Part shown: piece after piece, positions 51,577-61,286 of the stretch
How the letters are laid out: each line of letters starts with the position of its first letter
How positions within the stretch are numbered: position 1 is the first letter of the stretch
Assembly (NCBI RefSeq): GCF_016804325.1
Contig: NZ_CP043627.1
Location: forward strand, 6,479,001-6,543,000
Reading direction: 5' to 3'
Origin: Methylobacterium aquaticum
GTDB taxonomy: Bacteria; Pseudomonadota; Alphaproteobacteria; Rhizobiales; Beijerinckiaceae
Length of the DNA: 64,000 bases
Program-made: the position numbers and the translations under genes
The notes under the pieces: model-generated
Told to the model about the DNA's origin: nothing
Seen by the model: the letters and a program-made list of their open reading frames with translations, nothing else
The model's database searches: none

Positions 51577-53649
51577 TCAAGCCGGCCGCGGCACCGGGAT
51601 AGTAACGAACAGCGTGGTGCCGATATCCGGCGAGGTCTCCAGCGTCAGCGTGCCGGCCAAGAGCGACAGGCGCTCGCGGATGCCCGACAGGCCGAGACGC
51701 GGCTTGCCGCGCCCGCCCTCCGCCAGTCGCTCGGGCATGGCCTCGGCGTTGAAGCCGACCCCGTCGTCCTCGATGATCACCCGCATCGCCTCGGCGCCGT
51801 GCTCGACCGAGACGCTGACGGTAGAGGCCCGGGCGTGCTTGAGGACGTTGGTCAGCGCCTCCTGCACGATCCGGTAGACGGCGGTCTCGATCGCCGCCGG
51901 CAGCCGTACCGCCTCACCGAGGAATTCCAAGTCGGCGCGGATGCCGTGACGCTGGCTCCACTCGCGCAGCAGAGCGGTCAGCGCCTCCCGGAGCCCGAGG
52001 TCGTCGAGAGCCGTCGGCCGGAGATCGACGGCGGCCCGGTGGATGTCGCGTCCGATCTCGCCGGCCAGCGCCTGCAACCACTGCACGTGGCGTCCCACCT
52101 CGTCCGTCGCCGCCTCCCCGATCAGCCGTTCCAGGCTCTTCAGGCCGAGCGACAGGCCGGTCACCGTCTGGCCGACCTGGTCGTGCAGCTCGCGGGCGAT
52201 CCGGCGCTGCTCGTTCTCCTGCGCCTCGCCGAGGCGACGCAGCATCTCCTTGCGCTCCGCCTCGGCGCGCTTGCGCGGTTCGATGTCCGACACGACGCCG
52301 TAGAACAGGCCGGTCGGCGTCTCGTCGTGCAGCCGTGGCGCGCGACCGGTCAAGCGGACCCATCGCGGACCACCGTCTCCGACCACCCGGAACTCGACGT
52401 CGAGCGGTCGGCCGTCCGCCAGGCTTCGACGCAGGGCGCCCGTCAGCCGCTCGCGATCGTCGGAATGGACCGCCGATAGGGCCGCGTCGACCTCCGCCTC
52501 AATGTCCTGCTCCTCCGGAGCCTTCGTCTTCCATTCGAGCAGGTGTGCGGCCCGCGCCGAGCCGCTCACCCGTTCCTGCACGGTGTCCCAGCGCAAGGTG
52601 CCGAGATCCGCGGCTTCCGCGGCCACGGCGCCCTGCTCCTGGCTCGACCGGAGGACGAGGGTGAAGCGCGCCCGCTCTCCCGCACGCCGCTGAGCCATGT
52701 CGCGGCCCACCAGTCCGACCAGCGCCAGGGCGAGACCGATGCTGAGCACGCTTCCGCCCGCCAGCACGAGGTAGGAGCGCGAGACCGGGGCGTTGAGGGC
52801 GGCCACCGGCATCCCGAAATGCACTGACCAGCCGCCCGTATCTTTGAGCGTGCGGTAGACGACCTCGACGTTCGAGCCCTCCAGGGTCGAACCTGTGTAG
52901 AACCCTTGCGGCGCGCGCCGGATCGCGGCCTGCAGGGCGGCGTTCCCCGGCTGGCCGAGCTCCTCCGCCTCGGCGCGGGTACGGGCGATCGTATTCCCGT
53001 CTGCGTCGACGATGGTGCCGACCCAGCCTTCCGGCGCCCCGGCGTCGCGCAGGATCGAGCTGACCGCATTGGTGGCGAGCCGGACCGAGAGGACGTAGCG
53101 CAGTTCCCCGTCCCGGAGGACGGGCACGCGCAACGCGACGAGGCGCTTGCCCGAGACCGACCCGACCGGACCGATTCCGCCGATCACGGCACGATGGGTG
53201 CGCACGACGGCGTCGAAGCTCTTGCGGTCGGACGTCGGGCCGAGTTCCTCGTCGAGGGAGCGGAGCAGGTTGACGACCTGGGTGCCGTCGGGCCCGGCGA
53301 GTTCGACGGTCGCCCACAACGGATGGGCCTGTCGCAGCCGCTCGGCCTCGGCGTAGAACGCGGCCAGGTCCGGTCGGTCGAGCGTCGCCGACGCGGCTTC
53401 GGTCTCGAGGATGGAGATCTGCGCGGCGATGTCGGAGGCGACGCGCTCGGCGACGCGGGTCGCACTGGCCTCCGCGGCGCTGCGGCCGAGGTCGCGCTGT
53501 TGCTGCGCCAGCAGGGTGGCCACCCAGCCGCTGAGAAGCAGGACCGGGATGGCGGCCGCGAAGGTCAGGGCGACGAAGGTCCGGCCGTTCCCGCGGCTCA
53601 GCTGCTGTTCGAGTGCCTGATGGGCATCGCCCGCACGTCGTCCACTCAT
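51577..53649 (-). CDS. NarX-type sensor kinase with periplasmic Cache domain, 690 aa
   Basis: The ATG at 53649 is chosen. A first membrane helix at about 22-45 and a second near 300-320 bracket a double-Cache periplasmic domain. A PAS region follows (about 370-470). The HisKA_3 segment reads RRIARELHDQVGQTVTGLSL, with the phosphoacceptor His. The ATPase domain ends GLGLSGIRERLSLLAGTL-like. This family (NarX/DegS type) pairs with LuxR-type regulators, here the one just downstream. The ligand is not identifiable. Confidence 0.9.
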   Translation of the reverse strand: MSGRRAGDAHQALEQQLSRGNGRTFVALTFAAAIPVLLLSGWVATLLAQQQRDLGRSAAEASATRVAERVASDIAAQISILETEAASATLDRPDLAAFYAEAERLRQAHPLWATVELAGPDGTQVVNLLRSLDEELGPTSDRKSFDAVVRTHRAVIGGIGPVGSVSGKRLVALRVPVLRDGELRYVLSVRLATNAVSSILRDAGAPEGWVGTIVDADGNTIARTRAEAEELGQPGNAALQAAIRRAPQGFYTGSTLEGSNVEVVYRTLKDTGGWSVHFGMPVAALNAPVSRSYLVLAGGSVLSIGLALALVGLVGRDMAQRRAGERARFTLVLRSSQEQGAVAAEAADLGTLRWDTVQERVSGSARAAHLLEWKTKAPEEQDIEAEVDAALSAVHSDDRERLTGALRRSLADGRPLDVEFRVVGDGGPRWVRLTGRAPRLHDETPTGLFYGVVSDIEPRKRAEAERKEMLRRLGEAQENEQRRIARELHDQVGQTVTGLSLGLKSLERLIGEAATDEVGRHVQWLQALAGEIGRDIHRAAVDLRPTALDDLGLREALTALLREWSQRHGIRADLEFLGEAVRLPAAIETAVYRIVQEALTNVLKHARASTVSVSVEHGAEAMRVIIEDDGVGFNAEAMPERLAEGGRGKPRLGLSGIRERLSLLAGTLTLETSPDIGTTLFVTIPVPRPA

Positions 53650-53782
53650 GCAAGGTGCTCGGTGATGCTCTCCGGCTAAGCGCCGCCCGCAACCTCGGTC
53701 CATCGCGGGTCGGCGGTCGGCACGAGCCCGCCGCCGGGCGATGGGCGAACCCTTGCATTTTACGGCCGGAGCGCCGCAGCGG

Positions 53783-54085
53783 CTAGCTCCGCGTCGGCGC
53801 GCAGCGAGGCTTGGGCGCATAGAGGAGCTCGGGCACCGGTTCGGGTGCGGGTTCGGCCAGCGCGCCCGCATCGCCGAGAAGGCGACGCCCCGAGGTGATG
53901 ACCTGAATGATCTGCCGGTCGCCCCGCGCCTCCCGCACGGTTCGCTCCAGGCGTCGCAGCCGCTCGACGAGGTCCGGCGGCGCCGCCGAAGGATCGGTCA
54001 GGTAGGCCTCGACCAGAACGGTCACGACCCGCTCCAGACGTCCGTAGGAGTGATCCTTGAGAGATTGCAGAGAGGTCCGTCGCAC
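53783..54085 (-). CDS. Hypothetical helical protein, 100 aa
   Basis: A GTG at 54085 preceded by GGAGGGAG is preferred to upstream ATG codons. It reads VRRTSLQSLKDHSYGRLERV, then a helix with VTVLVEAYLTDPSAAPPDLVE and RLRRLERTVREARGDRQIIQ. It ends in a Pro-rich basic tail (PVPELLYAPKPRCAPTRS). It has no known family. It is upstream of the sensor kinase gene on the same strand and may be transcribed with it. Confidence 0.5.
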   Translation of the reverse strand: MRRTSLQSLKDHSYGRLERVVTVLVEAYLTDPSAAPPDLVERLRRLERTVREARGDRQIIQVITSGRRLLGDAGALAEPAPEPVPELLYAPKPRCAPTRS

Positions 54086-54303
54086 GGTGTCGTCTCCCTC
54101 CATGCGGCTCCGTCCCGGACGGGCCGGATGCTCACCCGCGGGTGGCATGCCCCCGGGAAGTCGGGTTCATGCCGGGGCGGGGATTGACCTGGGCCGCCAT
54201 TCGCGGCTGTCCGGACCGGTCCTCGTCGCTGCCGACGCATCGTCCGACGCTCACCGGCAGGAACGCCGGAGCATGGCTGCAACTCGCGAACCGGCGTCCG
54301 CCC

Positions 54304-54546
54304 TCAGCCCTGCGTGGAAAGCGGCGGGATCGACGGCGTCGCAACGAGTCCCGCGACGTCGACCGGTGTCGCGGCCTGTCGGGTGAGGGCCGGGTGGGGC
54401 GCCCGTTGCACCATGTGCCAGGCGCCTCCATCGTACCCCTCGAACCAGGCCCGGCGCTCGCGCGAGTCCAGGGGATAGGGACACGCATCTCTCCGCCGGC
54501 CGCCCGTCCTGGCACGCGCACCTTGCCTGATCACGTCCATGAGCAT
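54304..54546 (-). CDS. Ribosome modulation factor-like protein, 80 aa
   Basis: The ATG at 54546 (MLMDVIRQGARARTGGRRRD) is preferred. The segment QGARARTGGRRRDACPYPLD and the following RRAWFEGYD match the pattern of Rmf/CrpP proteins: a Gly- and Arg-rich helix, CPY, then R-x-x-W-x-x-G(Y/W). Rmf dimerises 70S ribosomes in stationary phase. The C-terminal 40 residues here are an unrelated Pro/Ala-rich tail. It is expressed away from a hairpin-rich region, which may regulate it. Family call by pattern. Confidence 0.7.
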   Translation of the reverse strand: MLMDVIRQGARARTGGRRRDACPYPLDSRERRAWFEGYDGGAWHMVQRAPHPALTRQAATPVDVAGLVATPSIPPLSTQG

Positions 54547-54869
54547 CTGTGCTTGTCTCTCATTTGTTCCGGATAGATTTCCAGAGACATGAGATTGGCA
54601 CGCAATCCACATCGAATCACAAGCAAATTTTTCGATCTATGCCGTTCTCTCTGACGCTTGTCAGGACAATCCCGACACGGGACGACTACGGAGAAGCTTG
54701 ACAGGACCGGAACCGGTCCCGCGAAGCGGCACGCATGTGAGCCAATCGGTGGCGGCGAGGGATCGGCCGCACCGATCCCTCGCGCTCATGTTTGCCACGA
54801 ACGTCCTTACCACCGTCGCCGCTAGCCGCAGCCGACAGGGCAGCAGGCAACGCGCGAGGTGCGGTTCGA
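54547..54869. other. Intergenic region with two strong inverted repeats
   Basis: About 320 bases. The part near 54550-54660 is the most AT-rich stretch here and probably holds the promoter of the Rmf-like gene. A perfect palindrome, GGACCGGAACCGGTCC, lies at 54704-54719. A perfect 12-base-pair hairpin (GCGAGGGATCGG pairing with CCGATCCCTCGC) lies at 54755-54783. No T-run follows either one. The larger hairpin may end the leftward PRC-barrel transcript or be an attenuator. Confidence 0.6.
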
Positions 54870-55388
54870 TTAGGTGCGGGTCATCTTGTTATACTTGAAT
54901 TCCGGCGCATTCTTGAGCGCGTCCTTGTCGGCGTCGACCATCGCCTTGAGCCCCCCGTCGGTGCGATGCAGGAAGATCGTCGAGGGGTCGATCAGCACAT
55001 AGCGTTCGCCCAGGCCGAGGAAGCCGCCGACGCTGACGACGACGCCGGTGATCGTCTTGCCGTTCTCGACGACCAGGTCCTCGATCTCGCCGACCGTCTC
55101 GTTCTGCTTGTTGTAGAGATTCTTGCCGACGAGCTTCGAGGTGGTGACCTCGGCCGGCTTCGCAGTGACGAACTTGATCTTGGCCGTCGCCGTGTCGGCC
55201 ATGGTCATGCCGCCCGCATGGTTCTGGCTCGCCTGTCCCGGCGCTGCCGGCATCGCGGTGGTGGAGGGCTGTGCCGTCATCGGGTTCGGTTGAGCCCCAG
55301 GGGCCAGGGTGGAGGACTTGTCCTGCGCGAGCGCGGGCGATGCGAGGACGGCGCTGCCGATCAAGGCGGTGACGATGATGCTCTTCAT
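54870..55388 (-). CDS. Secreted PRC-barrel protein, 172 aa
   Basis: The ATG at 55388 (MKSIIVTALIGSAVLASPAL) starts a signal peptide cleaved after PALA. A Pro/Gln-rich linker precedes the PRC-barrel (about 75-150): SKLVGKNLYNKQNETVGEIE, DLVVENGKTITGVVV and GGFLGLGERYVLIDPST. It is a clear paralogue of the PRC-barrel at 47.3 kb, sharing most of the core. The longer Ala/Pro linker distinguishes it. Probably periplasmic; role unknown. Confidence 0.9.
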   Translation of the reverse strand: MKSIIVTALIGSAVLASPALAQDKSSTLAPGAQPNPMTAQPSTTAMPAAPGQASQNHAGGMTMADTATAKIKFVTAKPAEVTTSKLVGKNLYNKQNETVGEIEDLVVENGKTITGVVVSVGGFLGLGERYVLIDPSTIFLHRTDGGLKAMVDADKDALKNAPEFKYNKMTRT

Positions 55389-55522
55389 GTGCAAGACCTA
55401 ACCTAGAGTGAGAGAGTGCGGCACAGGGACGGTCCATGTCCCGATGCCCCGCGGGATTGTCTATTCTTGAGCGACGTCTCGCACCGGCTTAGTGCGGCCG
55501 CGACGCGCGTCGAGGCTCGTCT

Positions 55523-55951
55523 TCAGTAGCCGCAGGTGCAGACGGGTCGGCCCGCACCGTAGCCGTAGCCGTAGCCGACCGGGGCGTATGGGGACCCGTA
55601 GCCGTAGTATCCGCCGTAATAGGCGGGCCGGGCGGCGGTCGCGGCCAGTCCGAGGCCGAAGCCGGCCGCGAGCCCGAGCCCGCGATAGCCGCGCCGATAA
55701 CCATATCGGCCGTAATGACGGCCATATCCGAAGCGCGCCGCACGTAGGCCGGTGCCGCGGTAGCCGCCAAAGCCCCGGTAGTGGCGCCTAGCACCGACAG
55801 ATCGATACCCCCTGAAGCCGTGGCGCATCCCGTGGAAGCCGCCGTGATGGCCGGCGAAGCCGTGCCCCCTGCCGAAGGGACGCGCTTCGCTCGGTGCCGA
55901 GAATAGGACGAGGCTCGATGCCGCCGCGAGGGCGAGAGCAAGATGTTTCAT
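55523..55951 (-). CDS. Secreted Gly/Tyr/Arg-rich protein, 142 aa
   Basis: The ATG at 55951 (MKHLALALAAASSLVLFSAP) behind GGAG begins a signal peptide ending near PSEA. The mature protein is very rich in Gly, Tyr, Arg and His with many short repeats (RGYRGLGLAAGFGLGLAATA, YYGGYYGYGSPYAP). It is probably extended or aggregates at the cell surface. Such proteins are frequent in this bacterial group. Two Cys near the end (VCTCGY) could cross-link or bind metal. Confidence 0.65.
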   Translation of the reverse strand: MKHLALALAAASSLVLFSAPSEARPFGRGHGFAGHHGGFHGMRHGFRGYRSVGARRHYRGFGGYRGTGLRAARFGYGRHYGRYGYRRGYRGLGLAAGFGLGLAATAARPAYYGGYYGYGSPYAPVGYGYGYGAGRPVCTCGY

Positions 55952-56609
55952 GACGATCGGCTCCATGATGGCCGGGACGGGTCGTGCGAGGCACCAAGGT
56001 CCGCTCGCGGTGGCCTGGATGTCGGCCTGCGAGACGGCTTGGCCGGCTCGACGTGACGGCGTCCCATTCGGGGCGATGACGCTCTGGTTGTCCTCGGCGC
56101 CGTCTGAAACGGGGAAGGTTGCCTCAAGCCCGGAGGCTCGCCTTCCCGCTCGACCTCTCATCTGTGGCGCGGGGCGTGGCCCGGCAGTCGGAGGAAACCG
56201 TAGTCTTGTCGGGATAACCCTGACAGATCCGAGACCCGCCCTGCAGGCGGTCACCTCGCCGGGATTGTCGATTGACGATTGCTTAAGCACGATCCTCCGA
56301 GCTTGCGGCCCACCGGCACGACCGTCGTCGAGGTTGTGCGGCGCCGGATCGCAACGATGCAGGAGAACGGCATGAGGGTGGCATTCCGACGTGTGGCCGG
56401 GCTCGCTCGCGCCTGGCACGGGCCGCGCACAGGGCATTCGACGCTACGGGAGGCGGCTGTGCCCGGACACCAGGTTCGCTCCTCGACCGGAGGACGCTGC
56501 GTGGAGCATTGGGCGCGGTTCGGTGGCGGACTCGACGCTTCGGACACGACCGACCACGACGGCCCGATCGAACTTGCTCCAGGTGGGGCAGTCGCGCGAT
56601 ACTCGGACC
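55952..56609. other. Gap without a convincing gene
   Basis: About 650 bases. Overlapping frames exist, for example one on the plus strand from about 56357 (MQENGMRVAFRRVAGLARAW), but none shows a ribosome site, family motif or neighbour link strong enough to call. It may hold promoters for the flanking genes. Confidence 0.35.
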
Positions 56610-56816
56610 ATGTCGTGCCGCCGTCAGCCTGACGTCGACCCCGCTGCCTCCTTCGCAGAGGCACCGTCGAGCTGCCGCAAGTGGCGGCGATGCCCGCGCG
56701 AACGTCCCGGCTCGGCGAACGACAACGGCGGATGCACATCGGCTTGGGTGCTCGGTCTCGGTGCGGCCCTCGGCACGCTCATCGTGTCGGGCCTCTTGCT
56801 CACCCTCGCGTCTTGA
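56610..56816 (+). CDS. Possible small membrane protein, 68 aa
   Basis: Starts MSCRRQPDVDPAASFAEAPS at 56610. The first 45 residues are Cys/Arg-rich (CRKWRRCPRERPG), then one hydrophobic helix at the C-terminus (SAWVLGLGAALGTLIVSGLL). The codon pattern fits the helix well. The ribosome site is not clear, so I give it modest weight. Confidence 0.4.
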   Translation: MSCRRQPDVDPAASFAEAPSSCRKWRRCPRERPGSANDNGGCTSAWVLGLGAALGTLIVSGLLLTLAS

Positions 56817-56918
56817 TCCGGTGCCTGATCGCCGCTCTGCCCTGGTGGCTCGTGGCCGGTCTCACTAACGCGTCGCCTTGCTCGTCGTGGATGCCCGGGG
56901 TGCGCGACGACGCTGCCG

Positions 56919-57938
56919 TCATCCGCGCCGTCGCGGCTCCGAGAGTAGCCGTGCGATCCACTGCGTCGACTGGAAGCCGTCGCAGGTGATAACGATCGCG
57001 GCGGTCAGCGGAACGGCGAGCACAGCTCCGGCGATGCCCCACACCCAGCTCCAGAACGACAATGCCACGATGATGGCCAGCGGCGAGAGCGCCAGGCTGC
57101 GTCCCTGGAGCATCGGGTAAACGACGTTGCTGATCGCGAGCTGGATCGCAGCCAATCCGAGGAACACGATAGCGGGGGCCGTCTTGGTCTGGAACTGCAC
57201 GAACGCGAACAGGGTCGGCGGCACGATGCCGACGAGGTTGCCGACCACCGGGATGTAGTTCAGGAGAAAATTGAGAACGCCCCAGACGAGCGCCAGATCG
57301 AGGCCGACGGCGAGCGCGTAGAGGCCCGTCGCCACTCCCGTGAGCAGGCTCGTGAAGGTGCTGATGCCGAGATACTGGCGGATCTTCTCGGCGATCGCCT
57401 CGATCGAGGCGAGCACCTCCTGCTGCTCGTCGCGCGTGAAGGTCTCACGGAGCTTGAGCCGCAAGGCTGGAACCTCCGGCAGCCCGAAAACGACCAGGAG
57501 GGCGGTGAAGCCGAGATAGCCGAGAATCGTGTAGATGTTCTGCAGGAGCCCCCGCGCGACACCGACCAACCTCCGGTATCCTTCCTCTCCGTCGAGGGAC
57601 CAGCCCCAGGATGCGGTCCAGTCCGACACATGCCGGTACAGGACATCAAGGCGGTCCCAGCTGCGTTCGAAGGCGGAGACCACCTGCGCGGCGGAGAAGT
57701 AAACCGCAACGGTGAAGCCCGTGACGACGACCGCGAGCACCAGCATGGTCGCGACGTAGCTGAGGCCGGGGGTCAGAAACCGGTCGAGCCATGGCTTGAT
57801 CGGCCATATGGCGGCGATCACCACGAAGGCCGCCGCCAACGGCATCGTCACGGGATAGCTGGCTCGCAAAGCACCTATCGCGAGGATCACCGTGATGATG
57901 CCGAGCAGGCGGTTGCGGATGGTCTCGTTCCGGGTCAA
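56919..57938 (-). CDS. AI-2E family transporter (PerM-like), 339 aa
   Basis: TTG start at 57938 with GGGAGA about 9 bases upstream. About eight hydrophobic helices, in the plan of the AI-2E/PerM family: two N-terminal helices, a long soluble loop (FERSWDRLDVLYRHVSDWTA...), then TSLLTGVATGLYALAVGLDL, GVLNFLLNYIPVVGNLVGIV and LSPLAIIVALSFWSWVWG, with GAVLAVPLTAAI near the end. The family includes putative exporters of AI-2 and cation antiporters, so the substrate is open. Confidence 0.88.
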   Translation of the reverse strand: MTRNETIRNRLLGIITVILAIGALRASYPVTMPLAAAFVVIAAIWPIKPWLDRFLTPGLSYVATMLVLAVVVTGFTVAVYFSAAQVVSAFERSWDRLDVLYRHVSDWTASWGWSLDGEEGYRRLVGVARGLLQNIYTILGYLGFTALLVVFGLPEVPALRLKLRETFTRDEQQEVLASIEAIAEKIRQYLGISTFTSLLTGVATGLYALAVGLDLALVWGVLNFLLNYIPVVGNLVGIVPPTLFAFVQFQTKTAPAIVFLGLAAIQLAISNVVYPMLQGRSLALSPLAIIVALSFWSWVWGIAGAVLAVPLTAAIVITCDGFQSTQWIARLLSEPRRRG

Positions 57939-58231
57939 GGGGCCGATCTCCCGTCAGCCGTTCGCGCGGTGTACCTCGTCGAGGCTGGTCCGGCACCGGG
58001 TGCGGCGTGTGCCCGCCAAGACATGCGCATCAGGTTCTACCCGTGCTCGGCAAGGCCCGCCTTGCATCCGGACAGGGGTATGTTCGAGAGCGACCATCAT
58101 CGCATCTTGATGATCTGAGATTTTCATGCGCGTCCTTGTCACCCATGAAGGCTTGAAACGTCATCAGGCTTATGCTGTCCTCCCCAATCGAACGTCGGAG
58201 ACTTGCGCATCGCTGAATAGTGGAGATCGCC

Positions 58232-59050
58232 ATGTCGATCGCAAACATCATGGTCCCGCTTGACCTGGCGCCTGCGTCGTGGGACCGGCTGACCATCGCG
58301 CGGTCGATTGCCGAGCGCCTCTCGGCGCAGCTCGTCGGCGTATCGGCGTGCGAGGCGCTGCCGACCCACCTCTATGGCAAGGGCGCTCTCATCAACGCAC
58401 GGATCATCGATCACGGATCGGCCCGCGCCTCTGCCGAGCTGGCCCAGGTCGAAGCGGTCTTCCTGGCGCGTACTCAGGACCTGCCATCCGTGGCATGGCG
58501 TGCCAGGCGGGGCGACCTGCGGGTGGTTCTGGCGGAGCAGGCGCGCATGGCGGACCTCGTCGTGCTCGGCAGCGCGGATCCCGACGATGGCCAAGGCTGG
58601 TGTGCCGCACTCGCGCCCGGCGAACTGATCCTGCAGCTCGGCTGCCCGGTCCTTCTCGTACCGTCGGGCGTCGCATCGCTCGCCGGGACACGCGTCGTCG
58701 TCGGCTGGAAGGATTCTCGGGAAGCCCGGCGCGCCGTGCGGGACAGCCTGCCCCTCCTGCTCCGGGCAGATAGCGTCTGCATCGCGACCGTCGGCGCGGA
58801 GACGATGCCGGACGGCGCCGAGGACGTCGCTGCCTACCTGACGCACTGTGGCGTCGCAGAAACGACGATCGTGCGATCCGCGGCCTCTCGCAGCGTTGCG
58901 GCGTGCCTTCTCGCCGTCGCCCGTCAGATCGAGGCGGACCTGATCGTGACTGGGGCTTACGGACACTCGCGCTTTCACGAACGGGTTTTCGGGAGCGTAA
59001 CCCGCGAGCTTCTCGCCGCGTCGCCCATCTGCTGTCTCATGAGCCACTGA
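58232..59050 (+). CDS. Tandem universal stress protein, 272 aa
   Basis: The ATG at 58232 follows GTGGAGATCG. Two UspA domains lie in tandem (about 1-140 and 150-272). The second carries the ATP-type nucleotide-binding signature near its end (VTGAYGHSRFHERVFGSVTR, the G-x2-G-x9-G-S/T pattern). The first shows a partial version (VVLGSADP). Such proteins help during starvation, oxidants or low oxygen. Divergent from the permease gene. Confidence 0.92.
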   Translation: MSIANIMVPLDLAPASWDRLTIARSIAERLSAQLVGVSACEALPTHLYGKGALINARIIDHGSARASAELAQVEAVFLARTQDLPSVAWRARRGDLRVVLAEQARMADLVVLGSADPDDGQGWCAALAPGELILQLGCPVLLVPSGVASLAGTRVVVGWKDSREARRAVRDSLPLLLRADSVCIATVGAETMPDGAEDVAAYLTHCGVAETTIVRSAASRSVAACLLAVARQIEADLIVTGAYGHSRFHERVFGSVTRELLAASPICCLMSH

Positions 59051-59261
59051 CGAGGGCGAGTATGGCGAGGGCTCCTCGTCATCGCTCCCCATGAGGCCGC
59101 CGAGCCTTGAGACCAGCCGATTGCAGGCTCCGAGGGCGGACCATCCCGGGAGGGCCGGATGTTCAGGCAGTGGACGCCTCGGCCCGTTCATCGGCCCTGT
59201 CCAGGACACCATCGACGCCGCGGAGAGATGATCACTCCATCCTGCTTCCGGCATCGTCGCC

Positions 59262-59978
59262 CTACATCCGTTCCTTGATGCCGGACCGCACCAGCCACCA
59301 GTTCACCGGGTAGCTCGTGAGAAAGCCGGCGATCATGGCGCCCTACATGGCGAACCAGAACTCGGCCGTGTCTACCGCGGCGCGGTGCCCGATCAGGTGC
59401 CCGAAGAGGTAGAATTGCACGAAGGCCATGAAGCCGTACATGCCGACCTGCCAGGCGACCAGCGAGGCGGTGTCGGCCTTCAGGGCCGCGACGATCCCTT
59501 CGCCCGGCGGGAGACCGCGCATCGGCACGATCGCGAAGTACTGGAACACGATGCCGAGCCCGAAGGCGAACAGGAAGTCGAGGATCCAGACCGCGTACAT
59601 CTTCTCGGAAAACAGCAACTGCCAGCCGAACCAGACCGCCACCGCCGGCACCAGGAAGGCCAGCCACTCGGCGGCGACGTCGCCCAGCATGCAGCCGCTT
59701 CCACAATGGAGCGCGCCCTTGCCGACCATCACCGGGAAGGGTGCCTCGGTTCTGTGGGTCGACGTGGCGTGATGCGCCGCCCTGCTCGCCATCCGGCCAT
59801 AGCGGAAGTACGCCCAGACGACCGCCACAGTGCCGAACAGGGCCGTGACAGGCCAAACCACGTTCATGACCGTCATGTGCTGCGGGCGCCGGATCACGTC
59901 GATGGAGACGATCAACGCACAGACTGCGCCGACCAGCAGGGCGGCGAGGGAGAGGGCGTCGAGCCAGGCAGGAAACAC
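59262..59978 (-). pseudogene. DUF4396 membrane protein gene with a premature amber codon
   Basis: The GTG at 59978 (VFPAWLDALSLAALLVGAVC) follows AAGGGG and begins a four- to six-helix DUF4396 protein: IRRPQHMTVMNVVWPVTALF, GKGALHCGSGCMLGD and GMYGFMAFVQFYLFG are typical. A TAG at 59343-59345 follows AEFWFAM. Beyond it the same frame reads GAMIAGFLTSYPVNWWLVRS and GIKERM, then TAG at 59262. In this family FWF-M is normally followed by Q and the same helix, so one base change (CAG to TAG) probably removed the last 26 residues. The remaining protein may still function. Confidence 0.85.
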
Positions 59979-60089
59979 GAGGGGCCCCTTCGCTGGAAAG
60001 GGGCGCAACGGAAGTGCGCTGGCCTTGTTCCGAGAGGGCGGACAAGCCTATCCGACGCCGCTCGTCACGTCAGGGCGCGCCACTCCCCG

Positions 60090-61207
60090 TCACACCGGAT
60101 GCGTCGTGTGCCCCGGCGGCTCGCGCCTTTCCGTGACATCCCCCCGCTCGCCCGATGCCCGGATCCGCACCGGCACCGACTTGGCGGCCGGCGTCTTCGA
60201 CGGCCCGTCGTGGTGCGAGAGCGGCATCAGCGGGTTCATCTCGGGGTAGTAGGCACCGAGGCAGCCATCAGGCAGGGCGAACGGCACCACCTTGAGGCCA
60301 CATACGGCGCGCTCGACCCCGTCTTCGGCATCGCCGACGAGCGAGACGACCTGACCCTCCTGCAGGTTCGCCCGCCGCATCTCGTCGGGGTTGATGAGGA
60401 GCACGTCGCGCGTGCCCTCGATCCCCCGCATGCGGTCGCTGTAACCGTAGATGGTGGTGTTGAACTGGTCGTTCGAGCGCATCGTGATCAGCCGGTAGCG
60501 GCCGGGCGCGTCCGGCCAGCCGGTCGCCGACAGCGTCTCGGGCGTCGTGAACTCGGCCTTGCCGCTCTGCGTCTTCCAGATCCGCTCGCGGGCCGAGTTG
60601 CCCCGGTAGAACCCGCCGGGCGTCCACATCCGCTCGTTGAAGCCGTGGAACTGCTCGGGGTAGGTCTCGGCGATCAGGTCGCGGATCAGCCCGTGATCGC
60701 CGACCCACTCGTCCCAGCGAACCTTCGGGTTGGGGGCGAGCGTCGCCTTGGCGAAGCCCGCCACGATGTCGACCTCGGACTTGAGGTGCTCGCTGGCGGG
60801 CGTGCGGCGTCCGAGCGAGCCGTAGATGCAGCTGAAGGTGCCTCCATGCTGACGGCCTGCGGCCCGCTCGCCTGCACGTCCTCCTCGGTGCGGCCGCGGC
60901 AGGGCAGCAAGTAGGCGATCTCGCCGTTCACGAGGTGGGAGCGGTTGAGCTTAGTGGCGACCTGCACGGTAAGGCGCATCGTCGTCCATGCCTTCTCCAT
61001 GCGGTCGCGGTCGGGAATGGCGCGCACGAAGTTGCCGCCGAGGCCGAAGAAACTCTGGACCTTGCCAGACAGGATGCGCTCGCAGGCCTCGACCGTATTC
61101 ATGCCCTTGTCGCGCGGCGGGTCGAAGTCGAACTGAGCCGCGTAGCGGTCGAGCGGCACCAGCTCGGGTTTTTCCGAGATGCCGACCGTGCGCTGTCCCT
61201 GGACTGT
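60090..61207 (-). pseudogene. Formate dehydrogenase-like (FdhF/YdeP type) molybdoenzyme relic
   Basis: Only the C-terminal half is present. From about 61207 the frame reads RTVGISEKPELVPLDRYAAQ, KGMNTVEACERILSGKVQSF, FGLGGNFVRAIPDRDRMEKA and PCRGRTEEDVQASGPQAVSME. At about 60840 one base is missing; the next frame continues FSCIYGSLGRRTPASEHLKS and then ERMWTPGGFYRGNSARERIW, YRLITMRSNDQFNTTIYGYS and YYPEMNPLMPLSHHDGPSKT to a stop at 60090. These belong to the FdhF/YdeP oxidoreductases. The N-terminal Fe-S and active-site part is missing at the 61.2 kb junction, so the enzyme cannot work. Confidence 0.88.
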
Positions 61208-61286
61208 GTATGAGCACCCAAGTGGCCCCCCATCGCAAAACTCTCATAAATCTTTGATCTAGAATTTGAAAACATATCCTGGGCGG

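Noticed and set aside
54704..54734. GGAAC as a possible stress-sigma -35 box
   Set aside because: The expected CGTT was not found at 16-17 bases, and the GGAAC is part of a perfect palindrome.
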